A stretch of DNA of 64,000 nucleotides from CAVVEQ01 sp963747315 (lineage in GTDB: Bacteria; Chloroflexota; Anaerolineae; Anaerolineales; Anaerolineaceae), in the NCBI GenBank assembly GCA_963747315.1, contig CAVVEQ010000013.1, forward strand, positions 372,001 to 436,000. Direction: 5' to 3'. Every line of letters begins with the position of its first letter. Within the stretch, counting starts at the first letter, position 1. Made by a program: the position numbers and the translations under genes. The notes below the pieces were generated by a model. The model made no database searches. It was not told the origin of the DNA and saw only the letters and a program-made list of their open reading frames with translations. Shown here piece by piece: positions 36,741-45,764 of the stretch.

Positions 36741-38723
36741 TCAGGGCCTCCAGGCAGCGTCGAATTCTTTGGATTGTGACCCTGTCAAATTCGTTGCTTC
36801 TCCTCCGGTTACATTGATAGCCCATAGATCGCCACCGGATTCAAAGATCAACCATTTCCCATCTGGGGAAAAGACGGATTTTTTTGCCGGCGGTACAACT
36901 CCGCTGACAGGCATTGCCTTTGAATCCGGTGAAGTGGTTGTTTTGACGAAAATGCCAGGGGATTGAGATGGAAGGGTGAAGGTCAGCGAATCGCCACCTG
37001 GCGACCAGTTTGGAAAACGGGCAGGACCAGTCGAAGCAGGTGTGAACTGGATTGGTTCAGACCCGTCTGAATTCATTATGAAAAGCTGTGGATTATTCGT
37101 GAGGAACATCTCAAAAACGATCCTGCTCCCATCGGGTGAAAATCGCGGTGATTGCTGATTCGGGTTCGTCTTCAATAATCGACTTGCCTTGTCTTCCGCA
37201 AAATCGTAAACATATAAATAGGTTTTCGGGGTTATCGCTGAACTATCTCTCAGAGATGTGAAAACGATCCGGCTGCCATCCGGGGACCAATCGGGATCGT
37301 AATCTCCCCCGGGCATGGTTTTAATCCCGGTTAACCCGCTGCCATCTGCGTTAATGATGAAGAGCGATGATTTTTTATGAGGGGTTGAATCTCCCGAGCA
37401 AGGAGAAACTATCACAAGTTTATCGCCGGAGGGTGACCAATCCGGCTGGCAGGCACCAATGGGAAGGTTTGTGAGTTTGGTGATCGATGAATCCGAGAGG
37501 TTTAATTGAAAAATCTGGGGGATACCATCTCGGTCGGACGCGAATGCGACTTGACCGGAAGGCGATATACCATTTTGATTTTCGGTTGCTGTAATCACCG
37601 GAATCGTGGCGATGTTTGATTCAAACCGTTGTGGGGTATTGGTCGCAGTTGGAGCGAGAATGGTGGTTGGCTTAGAAGCCGTTCGAGTTGGAGGGAGGTC
37701 TGTAGAAAGAAGAGCTGTGGGGAACTGGATTTTTAGGAACAGGTTTCGGATAATCGATTCCGCTGAGGCGACCAACGCGATGAAAATGATGACAGCTAAG
37801 GCAGCTCCGATCACCAGGGCAGGTGATCTTTTTCGGTTCGGGTTGTTTTTTTCAGGGAGAATCCGGTTTTGATATGTTTTGGCCGACTTCGCAGTGATTT
37901 CCATCGTTTTTTCGGAGGCTGGCATGGTCGCGAGTAGTTCTTCCCGAAAATCTGCTGCGTTTTGGTACCTTTTTTCCGGTTCTATTGCGAGGGCTTTTTC
38001 GATAATTTCAGCAAGTTTGGGGTTGGTAAATTTCCGATGATTTGAGATGGGTGTGAGTCGGGAGTTGCCCATGGCGCGGGATATGCCATCCTCGGGAATC
38101 TTACCGGTTGAAGCCGCATAGAGGGTTGCCCCCAGGGAATAGATATCCGAGCGTTGATCTGTACCTCCGCCATATTGCTCGGGGGGAGCATAACCAGGGG
38201 TGAGTGATTGCGCCCCCGTAGTTGTTGCACCGCCGCCCTGAAAAACCTTTACCAGACCAAAATCAACTAGAAAGATCTCCCCCTCAGGGCTTAGCTTAAT
38301 ATTTCCGGGTTTGATATCCCGGTGGAGAATCGGGGGAGTGAGGGAATGGAGATAAGATAATGCATCACAAATTGTGATGCCAACTCTGTAAATCAAATCT
38401 TCAGGGAGCGGACCGAGACGTTTGATCTTCTCCCGGAGGTCTTCGCCGGCGATGTAATCCATGACCAGATATTGAGAACCGGTTTCGGATACGAAGTGAT
38501 CAGTCACCCGTGGGAGGTTGGGGTGAACAAGCCCCGCAAGGACTGTCCCTTCGCGCCGGAATTGGCGAGCGTAACTTTCGGTGCCTCCAAGGTTTTCTTT
38601 TACCGCGACGGGAATATCCAAGCTCAGATCACGGGCGAGGTAAACCGAACCCATTCCCCCCTGGGCGATGATATTCTCGATCCGGTATCGATTATGTAAG
38701 GTTTCGTCAGGTTGCAGTGCCAT
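36741..38723 (-). CDS. Hanks-type Ser/Thr kinase with extracellular PD40 propeller
   Basis: A 660-residue receptor kinase. The kinase domain (about 10-270) has the glycine loop IIAQGGMGSVYLARD, Lys in VAVKEN, the catalytic HRDIKPGNIKL and the DFG metal site. A linker and a single membrane helix follow (about 310-330, core ALVIGAALAVIIFIALVA). The outer part (about 390-655) holds at least five TolB-like PD40 blades with repeated D-W-S-P-D/G and F-S-P-D-G motifs. The propeller probably senses a ligand outside the cell. The start MALQPDETLHNRYRIEN is chosen because the kinase fold begins directly there. It is convergent with the upstream PLP enzyme gene (1 base apart). Confidence 0.92.
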   Translation of the reverse strand: MALQPDETLHNRYRIENIIAQGGMGSVYLARDLSLDIPVAVKENLGGTESYARQFRREGTVLAGLVHPNLPRVTDHFVSETGSQYLVMDYIAGEDLREKIKRLGPLPEDLIYRVGITICDALSYLHSLTPPILHRDIKPGNIKLSPEGEIFLVDFGLVKVFQGGGATTTGAQSLTPGYAPPEQYGGGTDQRSDIYSLGATLYAASTGKIPEDGISRAMGNSRLTPISNHRKFTNPKLAEIIEKALAIEPEKRYQNAADFREELLATMPASEKTMEITAKSAKTYQNRILPEKNNPNRKRSPALVIGAALAVIIFIALVASAESIIRNLFLKIQFPTALLSTDLPPTRTASKPTTILAPTATNTPQRFESNIATIPVITATENQNGISPSGQVAFASDRDGIPQIFQLNLSDSSITKLTNLPIGACQPDWSPSGDKLVIVSPCSGDSTPHKKSSLFIINADGSGLTGIKTMPGGDYDPDWSPDGSRIVFTSLRDSSAITPKTYLYVYDFAEDKASRLLKTNPNQQSPRFSPDGSRIVFEMFLTNNPQLFIMNSDGSEPIQFTPASTGPARFPNWSPGGDSLTFTLPSQSPGIFVKTTTSPDSKAMPVSGVVPPAKKSVFSPDGKWLIFESGGDLWAINVTGGEATNLTGSQSKEFDAAWRP

Positions 38724-38816
38724 AAGTATCTTGTTCCTGAATTCTACATTTTTATACTTCATTCCGCAAACCAACTGCAACTTACCCGCATGCTATAATC
38801 ATGGCTGGAAATCACC

Positions 38817-39665
38817 ATGAATCTGGATATCCATTCAGCCGCGATTACAGCTTTCTGGCTCGTAGTGATCGCGGTGGTGTTAAGTTTTTTTATCGGTTAT
38901 AACCGCATCCGCGAAGGAAACAAACTATTTTATTACCGGAAACGGAAAGAACTGATCTCTGGAGGGTGGAAATGGATCGGCGCAGCATTGATCTTTGTTG
39001 CCCTTGCAGGCATGATAAGATATTTCGCAGAACCGGTAGCCTATCGGTACTTTCCGCCATCTCCGACCGTTACGCTCACACCCACGATCACTCTTACCCC
39101 AACGATCACGCTCACGCCAACGATCACGCTTACTCCGACAATCACCGAGACTCCTTCGGTTACGCCAAATCCCACGCTGCCTGCAGAGGTCATCGCACAA
39201 TTTTCGGCCACGGAGGATGTGAACCCGAACGCCGTTTTCAGTCCGGTCGAAATCTCCACAGCGATAGACGCAGATTTTCAACCCATCCGACCTGCAGGCA
39301 ACTTTAAGAATCCAGTTAAGGGTTTATTCGGGACTTTCAGCTACGATAAGATGGTGCCTGGCTCCCAATGGTCCGCACTGTGGGTGAGAATAGAGGATGG
39401 ATTTCTTGTCTGCTCTGAGACCAAGCCCTGGGATGGCAACACAGGCGGATATGGTTTCACAGAATGCATTCCCACCTCCGAGCCGTGGCAACCAGGGGAT
39501 TACCAGGTCCAGGTATTTGTAGGGACGGAGTGGGCTACCTCGGGTTACTTTACGATGATCGGGCAGCCGCCTACGTTCACACCCACACGAACCCCGACTG
39601 TAACGCGCACGATCACCCCAACACAGAGCAGCTCCCCCACAATAAAACCCACCTCAACTAAATAG
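38817..39665 (+). CDS. Membrane-anchored protein with TPT-rich stalk, function unknown
   Basis: A 282-residue protein with an N-terminal membrane helix (about 8-25), a basic cytoplasmic stretch and a second helix (about 50-70). A repetitive PTITLT stalk follows (about 83-112), then a domain of about 130 residues with four Trp, and a second Thr/Pro tail. The middle domain (PVKGLFGTFSYDKMVPG... and W-x-x-G-D-Y-x-V) suggests a beta-sandwich like those of surface or carbohydrate-binding proteins, but I do not recognise a family. A TATAAT box lies 17 bases before the ATG. It is divergent from the kinase gene. Confidence 0.75.
   Translation: MNLDIHSAAITAFWLVVIAVVLSFFIGYNRIREGNKLFYYRKRKELISGGWKWIGAALIFVALAGMIRYFAEPVAYRYFPPSPTVTLTPTITLTPTITLTPTITLTPTITETPSVTPNPTLPAEVIAQFSATEDVNPNAVFSPVEISTAIDADFQPIRPAGNFKNPVKGLFGTFSYDKMVPGSQWSALWVRIEDGFLVCSETKPWDGNTGGYGFTECIPTSEPWQPGDYQVQVFVGTEWATSGYFTMIGQPPTFTPTRTPTVTRTITPTQSSSPTIKPTSTK
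39063..39152 (+). repeat. Tandem 18-bp coding repeat (PTITLT x 5)
   Basis: Five adjacent 18-bp units encode PTVTLT/PTITLT/PTITET variants in the stalk of the membrane-anchored protein. Units differ mainly at third positions, so this is an older repeat rather than a recent slip. Confidence 0.9.
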
Positions 39666-39688
39666 GCAATAAAAACCCATGGTAGGTC

Positions 39689-40600
39689 CTAACCAGCCAA
39701 ACTTGAGGCTATTTGACAGGCAATCCTGACATTCTGCCGGAGGAGTTCAAGATTCGCCACAAGACTATCGCCGCCAGTTAATTCGCTTACCCTGCGCAAC
39801 AAATATGGGGTGAGGGCTGCACCTCTGATCTTCTGCAATTCAGATTCCTCGACAGCTTGATGAATGACTGAATCGAGGATCTCCTTAGGCAACGCGGTGG
39901 ATTGGGGAGGTGGATTTACAACCAGAAGCGCGGAATCCAACTTCAAATCCCGGTGAGCGATGTACAAACGGGCGATCTCCTCAGCATTTTCCACGCGGTG
40001 GTCAACCGACAAACCACTGGAGGCAGAATAGAAAGCAGGAAATTCACTGGTTTGATAACCAATGACCGGAATACCCATTGTCTCCAGAGTTTCACGGGTG
40101 GCAGGCAGATCCAGGATAGCCTTGGCGCCTGAACAAACTACGATCATCGGTGTTCGGGCAAGTTCGGGCAGGTCAGCAGACATATCGAAAGGTGCGTTGC
40201 GATGAACACCCCCAATTCCGCCAGTAACAAACACTTTAATCCCGGCGATATGAGCTGAATAAAGCGTGGCGGAAACTGTGGTTCCTCCGGAGATATGAGC
40301 TGCGCACGCGATGGAAAAATCGCGCCGGGAAATTTTGCGCAATTGGTCATTAGTTGCCAATATCCTAAGTTCATTCTCGCCCAAACCGACATGGATAACG
40401 CCATCGATCAAACCGATGGTCGCGGGGACAACGTTGTATGACCGGGCAATGGATTCCAAATCCAGGGCGAGCTCCAGGTTATGAGGGCGGGGCAACCCAT
40501 GGGTGATCACGGCGGATTCAAGCGCCAGGACAGGACGATGATCTTCCAACGCTTCCTGGACATTCTGTTTGATCTTGAATAACTTATTGCTGATTTCCAT
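39689..40600 (-). CDS. psuG: Pseudouridine-5'-phosphate glycosidase
   Basis: A 303-residue PsuG/IndA-family enzyme, which splits pseudouridine 5'-phosphate to uracil and ribose 5-phosphate. The pattern is clear: VLALESAVITHGLPRPHNLE, PATIGLIDGVIHVGL, AAHISGGTTVSATLYSAH, VFVTGGIGGVHRNAPFD, ACSGAKAILDL-like strand, GYQTSEFPAFYSASSG and NPPPQSTALP. The PsuK kinase that normally works with it is not adjacent. The only PfkB-fold protein in the window (2.4-3.4 kb) has lost the catalytic Asp. Divergent from the UbiA-like gene. Confidence 0.95.
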   Translation of the reverse strand: MEISNKLFKIKQNVQEALEDHRPVLALESAVITHGLPRPHNLELALDLESIARSYNVVPATIGLIDGVIHVGLGENELRILATNDQLRKISRRDFSIACAAHISGGTTVSATLYSAHIAGIKVFVTGGIGGVHRNAPFDMSADLPELARTPMIVVCSGAKAILDLPATRETLETMGIPVIGYQTSEFPAFYSASSGLSVDHRVENAEEIARLYIAHRDLKLDSALLVVNPPPQSTALPKEILDSVIHQAVEESELQKIRGAALTPYLLRRVSELTGGDSLVANLELLRQNVRIACQIASSLAG

Positions 40601-40646
40601 ACATGGATTTTAACATCATTCCTGGTGCCGTCTTATGCGAGGGGTA

Positions 40647-40655
40647 TGTTAGAAT
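40647..40655 (+). promoter_or_regulatory. Extended -10 promoter before the UbiA-like gene
   Basis: TGTTAGAAT is an extended -10 (TGn plus TAGAAT) ending 10 bases before the ATG at 40666. The predicted leader is about 4 bases and no Shine-Dalgarno site is seen, so this is again a near-leaderless arrangement. Confidence 0.5.
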
Positions 40656-40665
40656 ACCGCACGGA

Positions 40666-41586
40666 ATGACAATGAGTGTTGAATCAAAGTATTACTTGGC
40701 TCTTCTCCGGCCATGGGAGATGCTGATCAATCTGGTCCTCTACCTGATGGGCGCAGGATTGGCAAATTATCTGAGTTATGCCGTGAACTGGCAAATCTTT
40801 TGGATTGGATACTTTCTCTCCGTAACAATTTTGATAGGCGGGTCAGCACTTTCAGGATGTTACGACCAAATCGAATTGGGTTACAGCCTGCGGAGAACAT
40901 TCAGCAATATCACGCCTGGAACTCCCCAGGATACCGGCAGGAAGAGGATCCTCAACTCTCTTTTATTGGCGATTATGTCTTTTGGAATCTCACTTACCCT
41001 TTTCATCCGATTTCTGCAAACCACCAGCATTCCAAACGAGGCATATTTATTCCTCCTTTTATCAATTTTATTGATGATCTTATATAGTGTTCCACCATTC
41101 CGATTGGTCAATAGAGGACTTGGAGAAATTATTTGGGCAGCGCAGGGAGCCTTTGCCTTTCCGATGGTCGCCTTTTTATTTCAAGGAGGTTCTTTAACAG
41201 TGGTGCTTGTATTCATTACAGTACCAATGACCTTACTTTACATCGCGATGGAAGTTATTCGATCCCTGAGACCATTCTCCAGCGATCCGCGTAAATATCA
41301 AAGAAGCATGCTTGTTGGAAGAGTGGGATCCGATCAAACATTAAAGGTAACGATTTATCTGATCCTCGCAGCTTTTATTATCGCTGGACTTGAAAGTCTT
41401 TTAGGATTATCCTGGTCGGTACTCTGGAGAATGCTACTGACACTGCCCATTGGTGTTTTTGTTGTCTGGCAGTTACAACGAATAAGGGATGGCGCAAAAC
41501 CGCATTGGTTGGTGTTGGAACTAACTTCAATAGCTTTGGTGGTGTTCCCTGCCTATTTCCTTTCAATTTGGTTTTGGGCTGGCTGA
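40666..41586 (+). CDS. UbiA-like prenyltransferase family membrane protein
   Basis: A 306-residue protein with about eight or nine membrane helices. The LYSVPPFRLVNRGLGEI element matches the loop after helix 4 in UbiA-family prenyltransferases, and SDPRKYQRSMLVGR resembles a second loop. The first Asp-rich motif (normally N-D-x-x-D) is only weakly represented (SGCYDQIELG), so activity on a polyprenyl diphosphate is uncertain. The start at 40666 is preferred because an extended -10 box ends 10 bases upstream; a longer reading is possible. It lies just before moeA but the functions appear unrelated. Confidence 0.7.
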   Translation: MTMSVESKYYLALLRPWEMLINLVLYLMGAGLANYLSYAVNWQIFWIGYFLSVTILIGGSALSGCYDQIELGYSLRRTFSNITPGTPQDTGRKRILNSLLLAIMSFGISLTLFIRFLQTTSIPNEAYLFLLLSILLMILYSVPPFRLVNRGLGEIIWAAQGAFAFPMVAFLFQGGSLTVVLVFITVPMTLLYIAMEVIRSLRPFSSDPRKYQRSMLVGRVGSDQTLKVTIYLILAAFIIAGLESLLGLSWSVLWRMLLTLPIGVFVVWQLQRIRDGAKPHWLVLELTSIALVVFPAYFLSIWFWAG

Positions 41587-41587
41587 A

Positions 41588-42826
41588 ATGAATGAATTTC
41601 TCAGATTGGAAAAACCTTCCAAAGCCCTTGAGCAATTCCTGGCTCAATTACCCGCTGGGTTATTAGATACAGAAGTGATCCCCACTTTTTCCGCTTTAGG
41701 TCGTATTTGTGCTTCGCCGGTAATATCATCAGAAGCATCGCCTGCATTTAATCGCAGCAGCGTGGATGGGTACGCCGTGCGTGCTTCAGATTCCTTTGGG
41801 GCAAGCGAGGGGGTGCCTGCATTTTTTAGATTGATCGGCGAAGTGCGGATGGGTGAAAAACCAGCATTTAAGGTGGGGGCTGGAGAAGCTGCAGTGATCC
41901 ACACTGGCGGGATGCTCCCCGGGGGATGCGATGCGGTGATCATGATCGAGCAGACGCAAAAAACCCGCGAAAATGAAATCGAAGTTTCGAAGGCTGTAGG
42001 TCCTGGGGAAAACACGATTCTGGAGGGTGAAGACGTTCGATCAGGGGATGTTATCCTTGGCGCTGGCAAGTTGATCCGGGCAGTAGAGATCGGGGGACTG
42101 CTCGCGGTAGGTATCCAGAAGGTTCAAGTTTATCGTAAACCGGTTGTAGGAATACTATCCAGCGGCGACGAGCTGGTTTCCGCTTCAGATACTCCCTTTC
42201 CAGGCCAGATCCGGGATATTAACTCGGCTATGCTTTCTGCATTGATTACTTCGAATGGTGGGATCAGCAAAGAGTTTGACCTGATGCCCGACGACCCAGA
42301 AAAAATGCACAAGATTGCCGGGGAAGCATTCAAGACTTGTGATGCGCTGGTGATCACGGCTGGCTCATCCGCCAGCACCCGGGATTACACCGCTCAGATC
42401 ATCCAATCGCTTGGAGATCCGGGAGTGATCGTACATGGGGTCAATATTAAACCCGGGAAACCGACGATCCTGGCTGTATGCAATGGAAAACCCGTCATTG
42501 GCCTGCCGGGTAATCCGGTGAGTGCCTATGTGATCGCCTGTTTATTTGCGCTTCCCATGCTTCGCAGGATTGCAGGGGAAAACGATTGCTCAATGGAAAT
42601 TCGAAGTATGGCGAGGCTAAAAGTGAACCTCCCGTCTCTGGCTGGGAGGGAGGATTACTGGCCTGTTCAGATTACAAAAGTTGATGAAGAATGGTTCGCT
42701 GAACCGATCTTCTTTAAAAGCAATCTTATCTTCACTCTTGTAAATGCCGATGGACTTGCGATCATTCCCGAAGATGCAAATGGTATGCAAGCTGGGTCCT
42801 GGATCAAAATCATCCCACTGAGATAA
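41588..42826 (+). CDS. moeA: Molybdopterin molybdenumtransferase
   Basis: A 412-residue MoeA that inserts molybdate into adenylated molybdopterin. Marks are NRSSVDGYAVRASD, GEAAVIHTGGMLPGGCDAVIMIEQT, the GEDVRSGDVIL motif, ILSSGDELVS, the TAGSSASTRDYT motif and GLPGNPVSAYVIACLF. Domain IV is present at the C-terminus. It starts 1 base after the UbiA-like stop and lies 4 bases before a second, fused MoeA. No moaABCDE genes are in the window. Confidence 0.95.
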   Translation: MNEFLRLEKPSKALEQFLAQLPAGLLDTEVIPTFSALGRICASPVISSEASPAFNRSSVDGYAVRASDSFGASEGVPAFFRLIGEVRMGEKPAFKVGAGEAAVIHTGGMLPGGCDAVIMIEQTQKTRENEIEVSKAVGPGENTILEGEDVRSGDVILGAGKLIRAVEIGGLLAVGIQKVQVYRKPVVGILSSGDELVSASDTPFPGQIRDINSAMLSALITSNGGISKEFDLMPDDPEKMHKIAGEAFKTCDALVITAGSSASTRDYTAQIIQSLGDPGVIVHGVNIKPGKPTILAVCNGKPVIGLPGNPVSAYVIACLFALPMLRRIAGENDCSMEIRSMARLKVNLPSLAGREDYWPVQITKVDEEWFAEPIFFKSNLIFTLVNADGLAIIPEDANGMQAGSWIKIIPLR

Positions 42827-42830
42827 TTCA

Positions 42831-44813
42831 ATGAATGTTTACCTTCATGATATTCCCTTTGATAAAGCACGTTCCATTTTTCATGAGAAGATAGCAGAAT
42901 CAGGATGGGGAAATCCTCCCGAAACGGAAACGATCCAGGTGGATGAATTTGCGGCTGGCAGGACGCTAGCGGAAACCTGTTGGGCGAAAATCTCCTCACC
43001 CCATTACCACGCTTCCGCAATGGATGGATTTGCGTTGACTTCCGAGAGCGTTCGGAACGCATCTCCAGCGAATCCAGTTTCTCTGATCTGTGGAGACACA
43101 GCGATTTACGTGGATACAGGCGACCCTATTCCGGATTGGGCGGATGTGGTGATCCCGATCGAGGAAGTTGAACCGGTTGGACAGAACGAAGAACCTTCAG
43201 AGGACCCTCGAAAACCTATCAAGATCCGTGTGAGAGCTTCGGCCGCACCCTGGTCCCACATACGACCGATGGGCGAGGATATGGTTGCCACGCAGCTGGT
43301 TCTGGCAAAAGGTCAAGTTCTGACAGCTTACGATCTTGGTGCGCTGGCAGCCAGCGGGAATCCTCAAATAAAGGTTGTTCGGAAACCGAGAGTGGGAATT
43401 CTACCCACCGGATCGGAATTGATACCACCCTCCAATCAGGCTGGTAAAGGTGAGATCATAGAATTTAATTCGATGATGCTTGCCGCCCAGATAATTCAAT
43501 GGGGAGGGGAAGCTCACCGCCACCCAATTGTTCGGGATGACCCAGAAAGTCTGTGTGAAGCCGTGCAGCGCATGGCGGATGAAAATGACCTGGTACTGCT
43601 CAACGCTGGGTCATCTGCGGGTGCGGAGGATTTTTCCAGCCGGGTTATCGCTGAGTTGGGAACCGTCCTGGTTCATGGGATTGCGATCCGTCCGGGGCAC
43701 CCGGTCATCCTGGGAATGGTTCGCAGATCTGAAAAGTCTGAAGATGAACCGATAAATGAAATTCCAATCATTGGGGTTCCTGGTTACCCCGTTTCAGCGG
43801 CATTGACAGGGGAACTATTTGTTGAACCACTTATCGCGCGCTGGCTTGGCAGGAACCCTTCAGAGAAGGATGAGGTCGAAGCGATCCTGACCCGAAAGGT
43901 AACCTCCCCAGCGGGGGATGATGATTATCTTCGTGTTGTAGCCGGAAGAGTGGGGGGAAAAATGCTGGCGGCGCCTTTACCCCGCGGGGCGGGAGTGATC
44001 TCATCTCTTTCGAGAGCGGATGGTCTATTGAAGATCCCGGCCGGAATTCAAGGTTTGGAAGCTGGAGAAACCGTGCGAGTAAACCTGTATCGCTCCAGAA
44101 ATGAATTGGAGCGAACGATCTTCATGATCGGTTCTCACGACATGACCCTGGATTTACTTGCCCAGGTGTTGAACGCTCAGAATAGAAGATTGGTATCCTC
44201 CAATGTTGGCAGCCTGGGAGGAATGGTTGCGCTGCGCAGGGGGGAAGCTCACCTGGCTGGATCGCATCTTCTGGATCCGGAATCAGGAGAGTTCAATATT
44301 CGCTATCTCCCGGAGTACCTACCCGGCGTGAGAGTTAAACTGATCACCTGGGCTGGCAGGTCGCAAGGTTTACTTGTCTGCAAGGGAAACCCAAAGAAGA
44401 TATCCGGAATTGAGGACCTTACCAGGGCGGACCTCACCTTCATAAATCGCCAGAGGGGATCAGGAACACGGGTTCTCCTGGATTATCACCTGAAGAAGCT
44501 TGGAGTCGAAAGCGCGTCCATTCGAGGTTATACCCAGGAGGAGTACACTCACCTTGGCGTGGCAGTTGCGGTTCTTTCCGGCAGAGCGGATTGCGGTTTG
44601 GGTGTAGCCGCAGCGGCAACCGCGCTGGACCTGGATTTCATCCCCTTATTTATGGAGAGGTATGATCTGATCATCCCTCAGGAGTATGCAGAAAGCCCGC
44701 TTCTTTTGCCTGTTTTCGAGTTGATGCATGACCAAAGGTTTATACAATCTATTGCCAGGATACCAGGATATGATGTATCCTCAATGGGAAATGTTGTTGG
44801 GGAGTATGGATAG
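42831..44813 (+). CDS. MoeA fused to a C-terminal periplasmic-binding-protein-like domain
   Basis: A 660-residue two-part protein. The first 415 or so residues repeat the MoeA plan (AMDGFALTSES, DTGDPIPDWADVVIPIEEVE, ILPTGSELIPP, NAGSSAGAEDFSS, GVPGYPVSAALTG). The remainder is a type II binding-protein-like domain, with a GSHDMTLDLLAQVLN opening, the RQRGSGTRVLLDYHL hinge and AVLSGRADCGLGVAAAA. Such fusions are known in molybdopterin clusters of anaerobes and may bind molybdate or tungstate or regulate insertion. The paired MoeA forms may serve different metals or target enzymes. Confidence 0.92.
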   Translation: MNVYLHDIPFDKARSIFHEKIAESGWGNPPETETIQVDEFAAGRTLAETCWAKISSPHYHASAMDGFALTSESVRNASPANPVSLICGDTAIYVDTGDPIPDWADVVIPIEEVEPVGQNEEPSEDPRKPIKIRVRASAAPWSHIRPMGEDMVATQLVLAKGQVLTAYDLGALAASGNPQIKVVRKPRVGILPTGSELIPPSNQAGKGEIIEFNSMMLAAQIIQWGGEAHRHPIVRDDPESLCEAVQRMADENDLVLLNAGSSAGAEDFSSRVIAELGTVLVHGIAIRPGHPVILGMVRRSEKSEDEPINEIPIIGVPGYPVSAALTGELFVEPLIARWLGRNPSEKDEVEAILTRKVTSPAGDDDYLRVVAGRVGGKMLAAPLPRGAGVISSLSRADGLLKIPAGIQGLEAGETVRVNLYRSRNELERTIFMIGSHDMTLDLLAQVLNAQNRRLVSSNVGSLGGMVALRRGEAHLAGSHLLDPESGEFNIRYLPEYLPGVRVKLITWAGRSQGLLVCKGNPKKISGIEDLTRADLTFINRQRGSGTRVLLDYHLKKLGVESASIRGYTQEEYTHLGVAVAVLSGRADCGLGVAAAATALDLDFIPLFMERYDLIIPQEYAESPLLLPVFELMHDQRFIQSIARIPGYDVSSMGNVVGEYG

Positions 44814-44833
44814 ATTGAAAGGAGAACCGGATC

Positions 44834-45295
44834 ATGACTGTCGCTGAGAAAACGAAAGCACCTGAATTTGAGTTGATGGATGAAACTGAGGTTAAGCGGA
44901 AGTTATCCGATTATCGCGGTAACCCTGTTATATTGTATTTTTACCCCAAGGACGATACCCCGGGATGTACAACTGAGGCGTGCAGTTTCAGGGATGATTA
45001 TAGTGAATTTGTAAAAAATGAAGTCACCATCCTCGGCGTCAGCCCGGACACATCTAAATCCCATCAAAAATTCAAAACGAAATACAACCTTCCATTTCCG
45101 CTTCTTGCAGATTCCGAGCACAAGGTTTGCGAACTTTACGGTGTTTGGGGTCTTAAAAAGATGATGGGCAAGGAATACAATGGCGTGTTCCGCACCACGT
45201 TTGTGATCGATGAGGATGGGGTTATCAAACGCATCTTCCAAAACGTAAAACCTTCCGAACATTCGAAAGAGGTTCTTGCCGCGGTATTGGAGTAG
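44834..45295 (+). CDS. bcp: Thiol peroxidase, Bcp/PrxQ-type peroxiredoxin
   Basis: A 153-residue atypical 2-Cys peroxiredoxin that reduces hydroperoxides with thioredoxin. The peroxidatic Cys is in DDTPGCTTEACSFRDDY, with the resolving Cys five residues on, as in PrxQ. The conserved Arg lies in FRTTFVIDEDG. No signal peptide is seen, so it is cytoplasmic. A GAAAGGAGAA site precedes the ATG. It lies 20 bases after the moeA fusion. Confidence 0.95.
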   Translation: MTVAEKTKAPEFELMDETEVKRKLSDYRGNPVILYFYPKDDTPGCTTEACSFRDDYSEFVKNEVTILGVSPDTSKSHQKFKTKYNLPFPLLADSEHKVCELYGVWGLKKMMGKEYNGVFRTTFVIDEDGVIKRIFQNVKPSEHSKEVLAAVLE

Positions 45296-45309
45296 CGACC
45301 CGGTTTATC

Positions 45310-45354
45310 GCAAAATAAAAAAAACACCCCGGGACATTCAATTGTTCCGGGGTG
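45310..45354 (-). terminator. Intrinsic terminator of rsfS
   Basis: A 12-bp stem with one mismatch, CACCCCGGAACA / TGTCCCGGGGTG, and on the minus strand TTTTTTTTATTTT. It lies between convergent bcp and rsfS; the plus-strand side lacks a T run, so it mainly serves rsfS. Confidence 0.8.
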
Positions 45355-45372
45355 ATCATTAAATTGCATGAA

Positions 45373-45717
45373 CTACTTGAGTTTGAGGATTGTTTTTGCG
45401 TTCGACCAGAGTTGTTCTAACTGGTAATAATCTCTCTGGTCGGGGGAAAAAAGGTGAACGATGACGTCTCCCAGGTCAACAAGAACCCAACCATCCTCGG
45501 GCCGGCCCTCCAGACGTCCGTGAACGGAATAATTTTTCTTTGACGTTTCCATCACCGTGTCTGAAAGGCTTTTTAGCATCCGGTCACTGGTGCCATTGCA
45601 TATGATGAAATAATCCGAAAAAGAGGAGACCTGGCTAATATCCAGGACAGTGATCTCTTCCCCTTTTTTTTCTTCCAACGCTATCGCGATCCCATTCGCT
45701 ATTTGAAGATTGTTCAG
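45373..45717 (-). CDS. rsfS: Ribosomal silencing factor RsfS
   Basis: About 114 residues of the RsfS/Iojap family, which binds ribosomal protein uL14 and blocks subunit joining in starved cells. Conserved features are ALEEKKGEEITVLDIS, SSFSDYFIICNGTSDR, HGRLEGRPEDGWVLVDLGDVIVHLF and RDYYQLEQLW. A TTG at 45678 would remove the conserved LNNLQIANGIAIALEEKKG helix, so the real start is farther upstream. No ATG, GTG or TTG is available in frame; CTG at 45717 with AGAGG just upstream is the best candidate, or a base is missing. Confidence 0.85.
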   Translation of the reverse strand: MNNLQIANGIAIALEEKKGEEITVLDISQVSSFSDYFIICNGTSDRMLKSLSDTVMETSKKNYSVHGRLEGRPEDGWVLVDLGDVIVHLFSPDQRDYYQLEQLWSNAKTILKLK

Positions 45718-45745
45718 ACTGCACCTCTTGCCCAGAATTGGAGTA

Positions 45746-45754
45746 ATTCTATCA
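45746..45754 (-). promoter_or_regulatory. Extended -10 promoter of rsfS
   Basis: On the minus strand TGATAGAAT (TGn plus TAGAAT) lies about 30 bases before the proposed CTG start. The predicted start site leaves a leader of about 22 bases that contains AAGAGG. Confidence 0.5.
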
Positions 45755-45764
45755 TATTAAGGAC

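Noticed and set aside
39063..39152. CRISPR-like array or satellite suggested by regular repeats
   Set aside because: The units are 18 bp, contiguous, in frame, and encode PTITLT stalks; there are no spacers.
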